A stretch of 64,000 nucleotides of DNA, taken from positions 620,001-684,000 of the forward strand of contig JACCLO010000013.1 of assembly GCA_029448655.1 (NCBI GenBank), read 5' to 3'. Position numbers and translations under genes: made by a program. Each line of letters begins with the position of its first letter. Within the stretch, counting starts at the first letter, position 1. The stretch is from Wolfiporia cocos (Eukaryota > Basidiomycota > Agaricomycetes > Polyporales > Phaeolaceae). Shown here piece after piece: positions 11,525-24,011 of this stretch. A model generated the notes under the pieces. That model saw nothing but the letters and a program-made list of their open reading frames with translations, ran no database searches and was not told the DNA's origin.

Positions 11525-12373
11525 GCATGCCATCTCTTCAGTGAACTGCGCGATGTTTGCATTCTCATGCATCATGTCATCAGCTTCCCAGATTGACGCT
11601 AGAGCGTTTAAGTGCTAATATACATCATGACTCATGAATGGCAACTTCTCTTATATGGACCGATACATCACCATGGTGTATATGTTCTATTTCATCGCGC
11701 CGCACGCGTATTGTAGATTGTAACCAGTCGCATCGACTCTCGATCACTTCGCAGGGTCTCATCGCCGACGCCGATACAGACGCATGAGCGATGTCTGTGG
11801 GCGTTGCCCATGGATATGGCCGGAATCACCGAGGAACAGCGCATGCACAGCGATGCTGTCAAAGTGCACAGCCAAATGGGGATCAAATTTAGATAGCATC
11901 GATGTTCTAACTGACAGAACATTCCAAAGTATCAGTCATCATTATTCGCCGACGTTGCATCCCACAATAATTGTGCACCATCAGGTTCGACTCTCGCAAT
12001 GTCATAGCGGAATCATCAGGATTGGGAAGTACGCATACGGTGGATCATCCAAACACGGCTGAATTTCACCCACGTGAGTAAGTGAATTTCTGGCAGTACT
12101 GTGCAATCGTCGACGACGGCAGTGGTAGTTCCTATGCGCCATGTGCAACATGTGTAACATCGCTGGCAGAATCCACTACCACGAGCTAATAGCCGTCAAT
12201 TATCACAGCGAAGACACGTCAGCGAATGCGTGGTAGGGCTTCTATGGCAGCAGGAGAGGTTTGACAGACTGTGGGATCTGTTCCATGTTCTCTGAGAGTA
12301 CAAATAGCTTCACGAGGTCACTTTGACGTTATTCTGGAGTTGCTTCGTCTCTCCTCTCGCTCTTTACGACACT
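11525..12373. other. Intergenic, nothing recognised
   Basis: Open frames of 76-92 codons on either strand carry no recognisable motif. The final part should be the promoter of the DUF6534 gene that starts at 12374. Confidence 0.4.
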
Positions 12374-14316
12374 ATGTCAGATTTCGGTGCAATATTCCCT
12401 CTCAATGCAACGATCGGAGCGGCCTTTCTAGGTCTGTGGCGTGGTTTTGATATTGTCCAAGATACTGACTCGAGTTGCAAGGCATGACTGCTGCTTCGTT
12501 GTATGCAAACTCATTGGATCAATTTCGTGAAATTGACAGTTCTATAGATTATATGGGATCACTAATGTGCAGACGTTCCTTTACTACAAGCGAGAAAATG
12601 AGGACGGCATGACAATCCGTTTGCTTGTGAGTCGATCATCCTAATCTTCGGATTTGATAAACTCACACGTAAGGGTTTGAGGTATTCATCCTCTGGTATG
12701 GACTCAATAAGTTCTGGTTGCTGCAAGTATCATTAAGCATGTTTATGCCGTGCATAGGATATTCGATGGGCTGCACCTAGCTTTGATCGTTCACGCAGTT
12801 TATACCTATACGATACTGGATTCCGCCAATTTCAAAGCTCTTCAGGAACCGTTGTGGTGAATATTCTCCAGCTGAAATCCCTCGAGTCTTGCTGATGTCC
12901 CGCTCTGGAAGGTGTATTGCAGTAAGCTATTCCGATGTACTCTCGAAAGCTGATGTATAACATGTCTAGGGCCATGTCATGGTATCCGTTAGTTCCTTCA
13001 TTTGTGGAAGTAAATGTAAATAACAAATGAGCTCATATGATAGAGCATCAGCGACACAATCATACGAGGGTAAATATGCAACTTCATCAGTCTCGAGATG
13101 TGTTGAACATTAACGAAGCCTCTCTTTGTTCACAGATTGTTCTGCTTTAGGATTTGGAAACGTATGTCTGGTTTCATATACGGATCAATTCACAGCGCTC
13201 ATTGGCGCAAGGTATTCAGTCAGTGATCGAAGTTGGATGATAACTGGTCCTATTGTAGGGAACTAAAATCTGGTTCATTACTGTAACTTTGCTTGATTGT
13301 TTTCCAGGCTGTCGCCTCTCTGGTTGTCTTCGGTGACCTTCATTTCCCATTTGTCTCAAATAATGGAGTCTAACTAGCTACCACATCATAGCAAGTGGAT
13401 GGGGTGAGTTTGATGATCTCGGATAGCATAAGGACTCAGTCGTCTCCACTTTGGGGCAGCATTCTCGATCTGGACGTACGATTATTTCGAACTGTTTCAT
13501 GCTTCATGGCACAGCTCACGCTACTCGTAGATATGTCATCGGCAACTACTTCGAACATCTTTCTAAGTTATCCGTGAGTGATTGCGCTCGATATGCCAGT
13601 TCTCTCTGGATCACACCTTCGACCGATAGGACTTTCTGTACCTCAACTTTGTGTCAGCAGTCTTTGCCGACAGTCTGATCGCAGTATTCCTGTGCACTCT
13701 GCTGAAGCGGCATCATACAAGCACAGATTTCTCGAAGTATGTCTGTTCAAATTGACAAACAGCTGTATCTTTTTCATCCCCTATGAATCATTCAGCACCA
13801 ATTCGATCATCAAGCTACTCATGCTGTACAGCATCAACACAGGAGTATTGACGAGGTCAGAGATTGCACCTTCATTCAAGCTGATCCGATCTAACACCGA
13901 TGTGCAACCAGCGCCTGCGCCCTCGCATGTCTCCTAATTGTACGATGTTTCTCTAGTACCGATTCAGGAAGCTAACCGGAAATGTGCAGTATGCTCTCCT
14001 CCCGGGTATGAATAGGGTCTCATTCATTGCGATATACTATATGTTACCAAAGTGTCAGCCTGCATTCAGGACTATATTCTGTGATCAATGCTGATCCTGG
14101 ATCTAGTGCTTTTAAATTCACTTTTAGCTACTCTGAACGCCCGATCGTCTCTCCGCGAAAGGAGATCTAATGGGATGTTGCCGACTCTCCTCGGGAGACA
14201 GGCTGACGTACACTTGCTCCGTGATGACAACAGCGTGGACATACAATCGTTGCAGTCGGACGCAAGTCGGGTGAGAATCTTAGCTGTAATCTGTCTCAAT
14301 GTTTATCGGCGTTGAC
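12374..14316 (+). CDS. DUF6534-family multi-pass membrane protein, gene A
   Basis: This is a many-exon gene recognised by the ordered landmarks of the basidiomycete DUF6534 family. The start exon gives MSDFGAIFPLNATIGAAFLG (12374-12431). Later come YGITNVQTFLYYKRENEDG, VFILWYGLNKFWLLQ and FDGLHLALIVHAVYTYTIL. Further on are NFVSAVFADSLIAVFLCTLL, NSIIKLLMLYSINTGVLTS and ACALACLLI. The end has LVLLNSLLATLNARSSLRER. Each of these blocks is open in the expected frame, so the gene appears intact, though I did not fix every splice site. The protein would have about seven membrane segments with a cytoplasmic tail. Function is unknown. Three further family members lie at 35792, 46203 and 61745. The exact stop is uncertain; a further small exon after 14316 is possible. 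Confidence 0.72.
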
Positions 14317-14946
14317 TGATAGTTGCTCAGCTTCTCCAAGTTAAGGTTGAGACATCGACTGAAATGAAGTCAGATTTAACGCCTGATATCGCCCATATAA
14401 GGTCAGATTCACCTTCTCCGTGAAGCAAGAAGTCGACTGTAAGTTATTTTCACATGACTGTAGTTGCCTGTCTCATCATTATGAATTGATCGCATACCGT
14501 AACCCCGGGGCTCACAGATATCAAGAGTTAGACTGGCCCATTTGACAACTGTACAGTTTACGGGCACTATGTGTTCACGAAATCCGGCTGTCGTGTTGCG
14601 CTACGTTACTGTATATATCTGATGGAGCACTAGCATTTACTTCTATTATCTCCTCGCTAGACAGTGCACACTCCGCAGGACTGTATTTATCCTGGCTCTG
14701 TTATGTTGCATTACCAATCCGTGTATTCCGTAATCTAACGGCTTACAGCGCTACAGCTGTTACGATACATGTTTGATCCGGCGGGTCGGTGGCTGCCGGC
14801 ATACGCACGTTCATACATGTCTGCTGTGTACTACTTCGTTCTTACACTCACGTTCTCGAGACCATTACAGTAGAGCATTTATGTGGCATCTCGCCTGACT
14901 CTTGTAATGTGAATATCACCGGAAGAGTAAGATACATGCGCCCACG
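14317..14946. other. Intergenic, nothing recognised
   Basis: This AT-leaning stretch lies after DUF6534 gene A. It may contain a last small exon or the 3' UTR of that gene. No other feature is visible. Confidence 0.35.
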
Positions 14947-15741
14947 TTAAGCTTCACGTATGCGGCGATTGTTCTTGTTGCCGTTCCTCCCAAGCCACAG
15001 TCGTGGCTCGCCATTCAGCCACACGCGCTCACAGCGTTGACCGATGTTCGCTCTACTGAGTCCGCGAGCGAGCGATTGTGGTAAATCAAAAGGACGACAG
15101 CGAAGAAGGAACCTCAGTGATATGCGCAAAACTGGTGGCAGATACTCACGATGTGCAAGTGCTCCCGGTGTATACAATAGACGCGCAATCGGGTTGTGCA
15201 CGACATCCACGGCACACGAACGTGTAGCGGAATACCGGCGCGGAAGCGCAAGCGTCGGGTCAGGTATACTCGGAGCATAGTCACCCGAAAGGTTAGTACA
15301 AAGAAGGGTAACGCGTGCCCAAGGGTCTGCACGCGTTTCGGCTCGCTCCTGATGATGGAGCTTATCGAGCACGAATCTCAACTGGTCAATCTCAGGTTCC
15401 TGAGATCCGCTGAGTGACGAGGTCATAAGACAGGTCGTGTCCGAGAGACCGCATACGTGACGTCCTCGCGATTGCGAGGCCATGCCCCAAATATCACCAG
15501 GAAATGCAACAGTGAATCCACAAACCACCATGCGAGGCCGAAGGATAATTATTCCAGGCGTCCGGTTGTAGAGGATCGTCGATAGTCTAGACGATAACAC
15601 GATGGTCCACAAAGCTGATGGTCGGGGGTGCAAGAGAACCAACGTGCTTGAGTGAGTCGCTTTTGCTTTTGGAGAATCGCCCCGAACGTTCCATGTGTTT
15701 CTCCTCGTGCTGCACTTCCAATGGTTGAATAGCTGCCGCAA
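14947..15741 (-). CDS. Unrecognised open frame of 264 codons
   Basis: This is the longest open frame in a 2.7-kb region that otherwise holds no gene. The product is basic and rich in Arg, Leu and Ser, with no motif, signal peptide or membrane segment I recognise. Potential splice sites in other frames (for example gtgagt inside it) mean it may be partly non-coding, or an exon of a differently framed gene. I list it because of its length only. Conservation in a related species would decide. Confidence 0.2.
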   Translation of the reverse strand: MRQLFNHWKCSTRRNTWNVRGDSPKAKATHSSTLVLLHPRPSALWTIVLSSRLSTILYNRTPGIIILRPRMVVCGFTVAFPGDIWGMASQSRGRHVCGLSDTTCLMTSSLSGSQEPEIDQLRFVLDKLHHQERAETRADPWARVTLLCTNLSGDYAPSIPDPTLALPRRYSATRSCAVDVVHNPIARLLYTPGALAHREYLPPVLRISLRFLLRCRPFDLPQSLARGLSRANIGQRCERVWLNGEPRLWLGRNGNKNNRRIREA

Positions 15742-16970
15742 TTACACGCGATCTATGCAGATGGGGATTGATAGCAGATTGAGGTAGCATAACGTGTCTA
15801 AAAAACCCTGCATAGTTCCGTCCGCCGATGGCAGACGTTAGCGGGAAAAGGAGAGAGTTGGTTCAAATGGCTGGCCAATATTCATCTCGACTTGACTGCG
15901 GCATCTTAACCATCAACATCTATACTGCCACAATTCAAAACTTCAATGAGCTGCAGCAGCTGAGGTCGGATCGGAGCATCCGAGACTACTATGTCTATGT
16001 AGAAGAACATGACCGGCTGTGGCGCAGCTGTGACATTGGCACATGTTAAGCAGGATTGCTTACCATCGTGGTCACCGATTCAGCGTGCCGCAGCGCTAAG
16101 GCTGGGGCCGTGCATGCAAGTTGCAACTGCTAAATCAGGCTGATCGATAGGTGAGTCCGATGCAATGTCAGGCTGTGGCCTGCTGTTGGGAACTACTTCT
16201 TGATTGATCAACAAACAGCGGATGCATCTCCAGCGTGTAGGCAGTTGATCGATGGAATGATGTGGCCAGCGAGTCGTTAGTGTGGTCAACTCTCGGCAGC
16301 TGCATTCTATATTGCCTCGATATAGCCGCGGCAACAGCCAGAAATTACGGAATTTGGCGTCCTCGTTCTACTCCCGCTTGCAGCCGCGCAAACCTGAGAA
16401 CTTCCAAGCGTGAGACATCAGTCGGAGTGGCATTTGATTCCGATTACCTCGGAGAGATGTATCTCATTCCTAAATGGGGCTCGTTGGCGCCAATCATACA
16501 TTGTTCGCCTCAAATCTCCTGAAACTATACAGTAGCTAGCGAGTTGGCTCCGGGTATGTGTTTGCATCTCCTCCACTCCTTTGCACTCGCGATACAGCTG
16601 TTCTCACTACCTCGGAACGTAATTGTTTATTGCTGTCTATTATCTTTGTCATAGGTACGGTGACAACGGCTAACAGCGTCCGCAACCTTAAGCTTCTCAT
16701 CATGGGAAAGTTTCATGCCAGTGACTTCAGAGCTGACCTACCGCCGTGAGTCGTACTGAAGAGCGGTACGGCTGCGTGTGGCGAGCTACGGAAAGTAAAT
16801 TGACAATTGTGGCGGTGCTAGAGATAACACGGCCAGATCTAGAGGTATGTAACATGGAGGCCTCATGTTTGCAGGGGTTCGCGGCAGAGGGCATGCATCG
16901 CGCAGGAACCCGCCTTATGGGCGGCTGTATCATGACTCCCATTCTGGGTTACAGGGCTCTCTCAGCCACT
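15742..16970. other. Intergenic, nothing recognised
   Basis: Only short open frames without motifs are seen. The right end leads into the promoter of the second RING gene. Confidence 0.4.
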
Positions 16971-16977
16971 TATATAA
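16971..16977 (+). promoter_or_regulatory. TATA box of the second RING gene
   Basis: TATATAA starts 89 bp upstream of the ATG at 17060, with a pyrimidine-rich tract between them. The spacing suits a core promoter; this is inference from sequence only. Confidence 0.5.
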
Positions 16978-17059
16978 CCGAGTCACTTTCTCGCCCCGCT
17001 CACTTCAATGTTCCACCTTTGTTCCCCTCAGATTTGTCGGTTCGTACAGGGACGTCCCA

Positions 17060-18612
17060 ATGATCTCCCTTAAGCCCGGCTCTCTCTGCGACGTTTGCGC
17101 GGAGGAGTATGGCCCGCACAACTATCCTCATTCCATACCTTGCGGTGAGTTACCCTAACCCCGGTCTCTCGGAGAAATTTTCGCTCATCTGCCGCCCTTC
17201 ACCTTCGCCCTGCAGGACACATACTATGTCTTCACTGCTGTAACCACATTATTGAGAAACCATTTCCACGTCTTACTCCTTCCTGTCCTTTCTGTCGCGA
17301 GCCCTTCACTAGCGACACTGTTCGTTTGATCCGTGTGGACTTTGGCAGCAGTGGTAATGTCACCCCTCTCGAGGCGGCCGTCGAGGCACCTGAAAGCAGG
17401 GCAGATGGCGGTGATGACGATGACGAGATCCTGTTGCTGAATCCGGGGGTCATGAAGAGCAACAGGGCAGAGGCACGCCGGCTGGAGTACAAGGTGGCCA
17501 AGGTGGCCACAAAAAAATGCTCTCTCGAGGAAGTACAAACTTTGCAAGATGAGCTACAGAGTTGGTTGAAGTCTGACGTCAAGCGTGACGATCAAGTGAG
17601 TCTGGCCATGATGCTACTATATCCTAGCATTACTCACTATTTCGCCGTAGAACGCCTCACTCCAACTCAGCTCGGCATTGCTCCATGCCATTATTGTCAA
17701 TCATATGGCACACAAAAATGCGTCTGAGATAGCTAGAGCAACTGAGGCTAGACTTCAGCATAGACTGGAAGAGGTCGAGAACGCGAAGGAGCAGTTGGAG
17801 GCGGAGCTGCAAAGGTTAGTGTCTCACGTTCATAGATCAACCGGAGTAACTGACGTCTGACTTTGCAATTTTAGATTGGTATGTCTCTCCGTGGTATCTA
17901 CGTTCATCTTAAGACTGATGGCCTTTTATAGAAGTCACAGTATGCGGCCAAGACCCAGGAAGTCCAGACCCTACGTGCAGAGCTAAGTCGAGTGAAGATC
18001 AGGACTGGCTCTAGCACCAGCGGAGCACGTGTGACTCCTCCTCCTGGCATGGCTTCGGCACAGACCTACGGCAGCACCTCACCTCCGCGCCCACCGTCCT
18101 CTGCCTCCTACTTGACTTCGCGGTCGGGCGCTACCTCGCCTACCTCGCCTACACCGCCGCGTGTGCCACCATTACCGTCACTCTTTGCCCGGACAACCAC
18201 TGCCTCCGGGCACACGCGCTCTGCTTCTACAGTTCCGAGTCATCGATCGATGACTCCGGCCGCCCGACCAGCGTCTGCAATACCGACGCCCAAAAACACA
18301 TATTCGGCAGGCTCGGATGCCCGCCATCATATACCCCTGCGGCAGAGTCTCTCTAGCCCCACGCCATCGGCGCCAAAAATGACGCGCTCGAGCAGTTCGA
18401 GCTCGGACGAACAAGAAAAAGAACGGGACCGCCAGCGCCACCAGTTGATCGAGCGCTGGATCCCCACCATAGATCCCGCTAAAAGTAGCCCGCCAGCAAG
18501 TAAGCTAGAGCGATACCATATGGCTTTTGCTGCGGCACGCACCACCTCGTCGACTCCTGCCATGTTGCCACCCACACGATACAAGACTCCGGTTTCTGCG
18601 CGCTCGCCGTAA
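17060..18612 (+). CDS. RING-finger / coiled-coil protein (putative E3 ubiquitin ligase), paralog 2
   Basis: Predicted exons are 17060-17144, 17216-17595, 17651-17814, 17875-17878 (4 nt) and 17932-18612; every junction keeps frame. The protein starts MISLKPGSLCDVCAEEYG and has a C3HC4 RING: CDVC, then CGHILCLHC, then CPFC. The first intron splits the Gly codon between Cys3 and His4 of the RING. An acidic linker follows, then a coiled coil (ARLQHRLEEVENAKEQLEAE). The coiled coil continues after the 4-nt exon as KSQYAAKTQEVQTLRAELSR. The tail is Ser/Pro/Thr-rich. The plan matches the gene at 1556-4907: RING, acidic linker, coiled coil, 4-nt exon in the same phase, disordered tail. The tail is much shorter here. 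It probably acts as an E3 ubiquitin ligase that self-associates through the coiled coil; substrate unknown. Confidence 0.85.
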
Positions 18613-20626
18613 TGCATCGCGCACACGACTCTGGGACCGTCCGGTATTTATTCTTTGAACCGATTACTTCTCCTTCTGTACGGTATCAGTTGACTAGTTT
18701 CTCGGGCTGCAAGTCTCAGACGAATAGACGTCATCGGACGCAGTATGCCCACCAATCGTACTTCACCATATATACCTAGACAACGGTTCTTGTTTGCTTC
18801 GTTGCTAACCCTTCAGCCTTTCATCTCCCGCTGCTCGCACAAAATGCGAGTGGCATGATTCCCACTACGTCCATTGTTGCCTGTTTCCCTTATTCTTATT
18901 ATCGACATCCATCAACTTTGAATTGACTCCTCGTGTAGCTGCTTCCTGTTTCCCCTCCTCTGTTGTTTTCGCTCATGGACACGGATGCCACGACGCGGAT
19001 GATAGATTGTTACGATACAGTAGTACTTACGACTTCTACGAGCTTCAGGACCCGTCATGATACGTTATAATGATGCTACGATTTGATCGATGTTGGCTGC
19101 GCCTTCCATCCTACGGTCCGCCCATCATTTCAAGAAGTTCTATGTACACGCAGCTACGCAACCTGACAGGACTGACTTCTCGTCGCAATCAAGAAGTAGC
19201 CTAGCCCTGTTAGTGCTGTAGCTGGGCAAAGGGCAGCAGAGCTGTGGGAGGACAGTGGCCCGACGTACTGCACAACATCGGCTCTCCTCACGAGCTAGTT
19301 CGATTCGGAAGATCGAAGGCCGCGGGTACATACGGTTCTGTCTATGCGGTATCATGGAAGTCAGCTTCATGCGCAACATGAACCGTTCGATGAAGTGAAC
19401 CATGCGTATCTATTGCGGAGTTTTCAGACGTACTTCGCATATAACACATGAACCTTCTGGTCGCAGTCTACGAAGTCGATCGCGAACAACTCTGGTGGGG
19501 AGTGTCTAAAGGCATGTTACGAATCGGTCAGACCCTGCGATGTTGCTGGATGCTAGTGTCCAGCTGCGGAGGAAACACATGCCTGAGTGGCGCATGCTCT
19601 ATTCTTGCACAGCATGCCAACCGGATAATTGTCCTTGAGGCTGCGATGCGCAGCGCGTTGAATATCTGATTCGATTTCTCATTAATTCCACAATTGCATT
19701 CATAGCAATGTACACTGCTGTCGCAGCTCGCCACAAAGCCGCATGTCCAGATACTGTCCATTTATCCATTTATCCAGATATCTGTGAAGCTACCTGTCGC
19801 GCTACACAGGTTCGCGTACCAGTCAGGTGATCGTGTTCTGTGGCGCTCAAGTGACATTGCTTCGGCTTAGCCACATTGCTGGCCTTGGGACAATCGCAAC
19901 CCACGGAGATATCGGTCATGAACTGATGAAAAACTAACATCGACATAATCTATGGACCCGGAGTTTGAACTGATAGAAAAGTTTTGGTCATAGGTCAGAT
20001 CATATTTCGGGCAGGATTTGGATATCCAGATACACGGCGATGCGCCCATCAATTATATTTTGAATCGGTTCAGGAATCTTTCTGTGATTATATTCAAGTA
20101 CAAAACAAGGCAGTGCCTGTTCTATTTTTAGGAGAACCTAACTAGGATCAAAATTGATTCTGAACTGAGAGTTGGATATCCCTTGTTGGCCGAAGGAAGA
20201 CCCGTGCCAACCGATATTCTTACATACTGTATAATATTATCCTCAATTGTCACAACGCCACATTCAGTCACTAGGCGATGGTGAGTTGGCAGCATCAGGA
20301 GTGGAGGCGGGCGCCAGGTACAGACCGTTTGTCTATACGGGACCGGGACAATGTATCGTTGTCGAACAGCTATGGAGAATTTGCGGAGGATAATGAGAAT
20401 GAGAACAAAGAGGAGAGGGTGCTACTGGGATGCTGTATGGGTGCTCAAATAGAATGTCGCCGATTGGATTTTCCGGACCCTATTCGTTGTAGTAATTTAT
20501 GTAATTGTAGCCACTGTTAGTGAGCCATTGGGGTCAACTGCTACCGTTCACAACAATATGGTCTTCTACTACCGCCTCTATTCACTTGAAAGTGAACCAC
20601 CTTTTCACCGGAGCTTCTATGACGTG
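18613..20626. other. Intergenic, nothing recognised
   Basis: Two kilobases hold only short, motif-free open frames on both strands. The ends should carry the 3' UTRs of two convergent genes, the second RING gene and the DUF6533 gene. Confidence 0.4.
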
Positions 20627-22106
20627 TCAAACACGGTCTTCCGGGGTTGAGCCGCTCAGAGCGGGGTCATTTGTAGATGTAGTATGTATATTGGACGTTG
20701 ACGCCATAGAGTGTAGTTCCCATCCCGTCGTCTGCGGCTGGAATTGCAGTGTACCATCCGGTGCATTACTCGAGACCGTGCCCAACTGGTATCCTGTTGG
20801 ATCGTCCGGCTCGAAACATGCCCCACGAAGGTTAAGCATTAAGCGAGATATCAAAACTGTAGTGGCGCTGTGGGATACCATCATTCAGGAAAAAGAACAT
20901 CAATAAAACAAGGGCACGAACGCATCTGTGAGATACACGAATCCATATGTCACCTAGGTCAAAAGTTATGGTCACAGACCTGGACTGATGTGCTTAGATC
21001 TTACCTGTAGGTTGTTCAACACTACTCCGATAACGTTCAACACCAGAAGCAGCCTAGATAGCTCATTGGAATCTGGTGATACATTAAGATTAAGGTCCAC
21101 TTACGTGAAATTTAATGTCCCTGGGAATAGTGTTCCAATCGTTCAAGAACCTGTTTAATGGCTGATGTTGGACTATATACTCACCATCTCTGATAAGCAA
21201 CTGCGATAGTGAGAGCCTCCGTTGCGCTAGGGCTAAACGTGTCTCGTGGTTGTGAAGCATGTACCATGTTATCGTGATTACGAGTGCGTCAGAGATGATG
21301 AGACAGATTCGAGCAGCTAGGCCCACTACATCACTCTTAGTATCCCGCAAGATGTGAGATTGCGAGCTGGTCTTCAACTTACTTCTGCAACATGAGTTAA
21401 CAGTTGGTATCGTGTGAACAGATTAACCGAGGACTCACTTAGATATTGTCGACGTGGAAAGATGTTCAAGCTGATCGACCAGTGCATTATCAACGAAAAA
21501 ATATGAACGTGCCTCCAGAGTCTAGATTTCAGTATGTTAGAGAGAGGGGAAAGACTTCAAGAGAGTGAATGTACAAGGTTGGTGGCGAGAGGAGCCGACC
21601 CCAGGAGTAGCGTCAGAATTGCAAGAGACCAGCAGCGGTGGGATACAGCATATACTCTGAAGGCAGACACGACTAAAATTGTGCGTTGGGACCTTGGAAC
21701 ACTGTCATAAAATCTGGTGCATACCGGCCCACATCGCCAGAGATGCGTCAGTGGCTATTTCGACTAGGAAAACCATCCGTTCGGCAACGCTGATGGGCAG
21801 ATTCTAGGTATAAGACACGCTTGGAAGACGATCTGAGGCACCCATACCTCTGTACACAGTCATCGTGAATGGTGAATGATGAAGAGGAGGATCACGTACT
21901 GCATTGGTGAGGTTGACCCATGGCACCATGAATATGTAGGACACTACAATGCTGATCATAACACAGCGATTTATTAAGAACAATGCTGTGTTTCCCTGTG
22001 AAGTTTTGTTCCACATGAGCTGTATCTCCTGCGACAAGGTGAGGCTATAGTCGTAGAGTATTAATGCTGTCGCAGAAGGTATTGAATAACCTATTGCGTG
22101 AAGCAA
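20627..22106 (-). CDS. DUF6533-family multi-pass membrane protein (N-terminal exon not resolved)
   Basis: Exons on the minus strand show DUF6533-family landmarks in order. ATALILYDYSLTLSQEIQLM and NTALFLINRCVMISIVV come first. FRVYAVSHRCWSLAILTLLL and DVVGLAARICLIISDALVI follow, with LLIRDGEYI just after. RLLLVLNVIGVVLNNLQ lies near 21000-21060. The final exon carries VLISRLMLNLRGACFEP and ends at 20627. The family consists of basidiomycete proteins with about seven predicted membrane segments and no known function. The first open stretch begins after an intron acceptor rather than with an ATG, so the true start lies further upstream, between about 22106 and 22180 or beyond. Not every junction was fixed, so an inactivating change cannot be excluded. 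Confidence 0.65.
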
Positions 22107-24011
22107 AGCTCAAACGGACCACATCCGGATGAAATACAGTATGATTCCAAATTGCTGTAGCATTGCATGGTCAATACTCTTGCACGTAAACTCAAAGCAC
22201 TGGACACCTACGCTTGTTCATATTCCTTCAATAAGGCCGCGCTGATAGAAGCCGACATAATGAGAGGGAAACTATCCAGAGGTCAGAGCTTTGCGAATCT
22301 GTGGAAACTGAGCGGTGGACTTGCGCAGTATATATTAGGGTACAAGCAGACAGTCTAACGGCGTTCCGCAACAATATGTAACTCAACATGTCATCGTTGA
22401 TGGCACTAGCCTGAAACACAGCCGTCGAGGCCACAGGGGCTTGAACCGAGAACGCACGGGAGAACAAGTGTAGGTTTAATATTGCACGACCCGAGCGGTC
22501 CCTTGAGACAGATAGGGAATAAATTAAGATACCTTCGGCTTCGTTCTGCCAACAAACGGTCGAATTTTCCAATCTAGGCTTGATGCATCAACTGATGAAG
22601 AGCCGATATGACCAAGTTCCCGTTCGATCTTCGCGAGAGCACCATTGAACATCTAGCCAGTGCCGATCGTGCCCTAGCGCCTCGTCACGCTAGTATTCTG
22701 GTGGAGACGAGATTGCAAATGGGCCTCGTTCCAAGACGAGTGCCATATTGTTGTTCTGCTCAACGTAAGGCTTACCTGGAGGACAATTCATGCCGTTGCA
22801 ATCTTTGGTCAGATTGTCACATTTTACGACAACATGTTTGGATGCCCCTGCAGGAATACAATATGGTCACTCGGTGTCAAACGAACAGCGGCGAGACATT
22901 TGCCCTGAGAATGTCTGGCTTTACTGTAGCACCCGTGCTGGTCCTGTAGCCAATCACGACTAGAATGGTCACTGATCAGGTGTACGAACCGCTCATAGAG
23001 TGTGATATTCATGATATCACAGCATTCTGATTGACGACCGGGGGCTCTGCAGTCTGCAGTTGATCGGCGAACTGTCCAAGGTGAGGGCTAACTAGATTCG
23101 ATGACAAGGTCAATATTGCTATTGCTCCCTGATCTCACAATAGACGTGAAGTTCACCGTTGCCTCACCGTTGCCTGGATGTTGTCTCGTCAGATAGTCTC
23201 TTGATGCGCTGCACCTTATGAATACCTAAGCTTTGACTTTAGCGGTGAGTCGGAGCGGCAAAAGGCATCGTTGAATGCTCAACGTATCCAGCTGATATAT
23301 TTCCGATCTCATCTTTCTCTAGAGCCAACGACCCATACAATATGTCTACCAAATTCCGTCGGATTGTGTGACATACTAGTGAATGAGTGCGCGAAGGATT
23401 GCAATGGAGAAAGACGGTCAATGGGCGCTGGTCTTGGAAGACGACGGTTGAATTGAATTATGCGGAGGACCCGCAACTCAATGTTCGTAGCGCTTACCCG
23501 ATGGGTTCCGATGACTGTATTGAGCCTCTTGGTCGGCTGATAGACCTCACCAGATTTATGCAAAAGAACAAATCACGTAGCAGTCATAGATCACACGGAG
23601 CCAGCGCCGGCATTGAAATTTTGAAAGCTCCATTACCTTGACTCCGTCCTGAACATTCTGGGTGTCCTCGACGACGCTCGTGGCCACCATCGCGCTCCGT
23701 CCTCGCCATCGGTCGTGTCGGTCGAGGAAAGTCGCAGCCTGGTCGCGGAGACGTGAGGTGAGAAGGATTACGATGGTGGCACTGCGGGCCTGGCGCGGGG
23801 TTGGTTACGCGTGTTTGGTCAGGACCCGAATGTCCCGTCAGCCGCTCGTCGTCGCCGCACTCCACGACGACCACGACCACGACCAAGCGACGCTACGCGA
23901 CGCACAACCCTTTCTTCTTCGTTTGATACGGTGAGTAGCACTAGGTACTTCATATCCTCCGGCATACTGACGCTATCTGTTTGTCCAACCGCCAGAATTA
24001 TACGTTAAGCC
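22107..24011. other. Intergenic; start of DUF6533 gene and SNARE 5' region
   Basis: The left end probably contains the first exon of the DUF6533 gene. The rest holds short open frames without motifs. The last 350 bases (from about 23650) are GC-richer and likely form the promoter and leader of the synaptobrevin gene. Confidence 0.4.
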
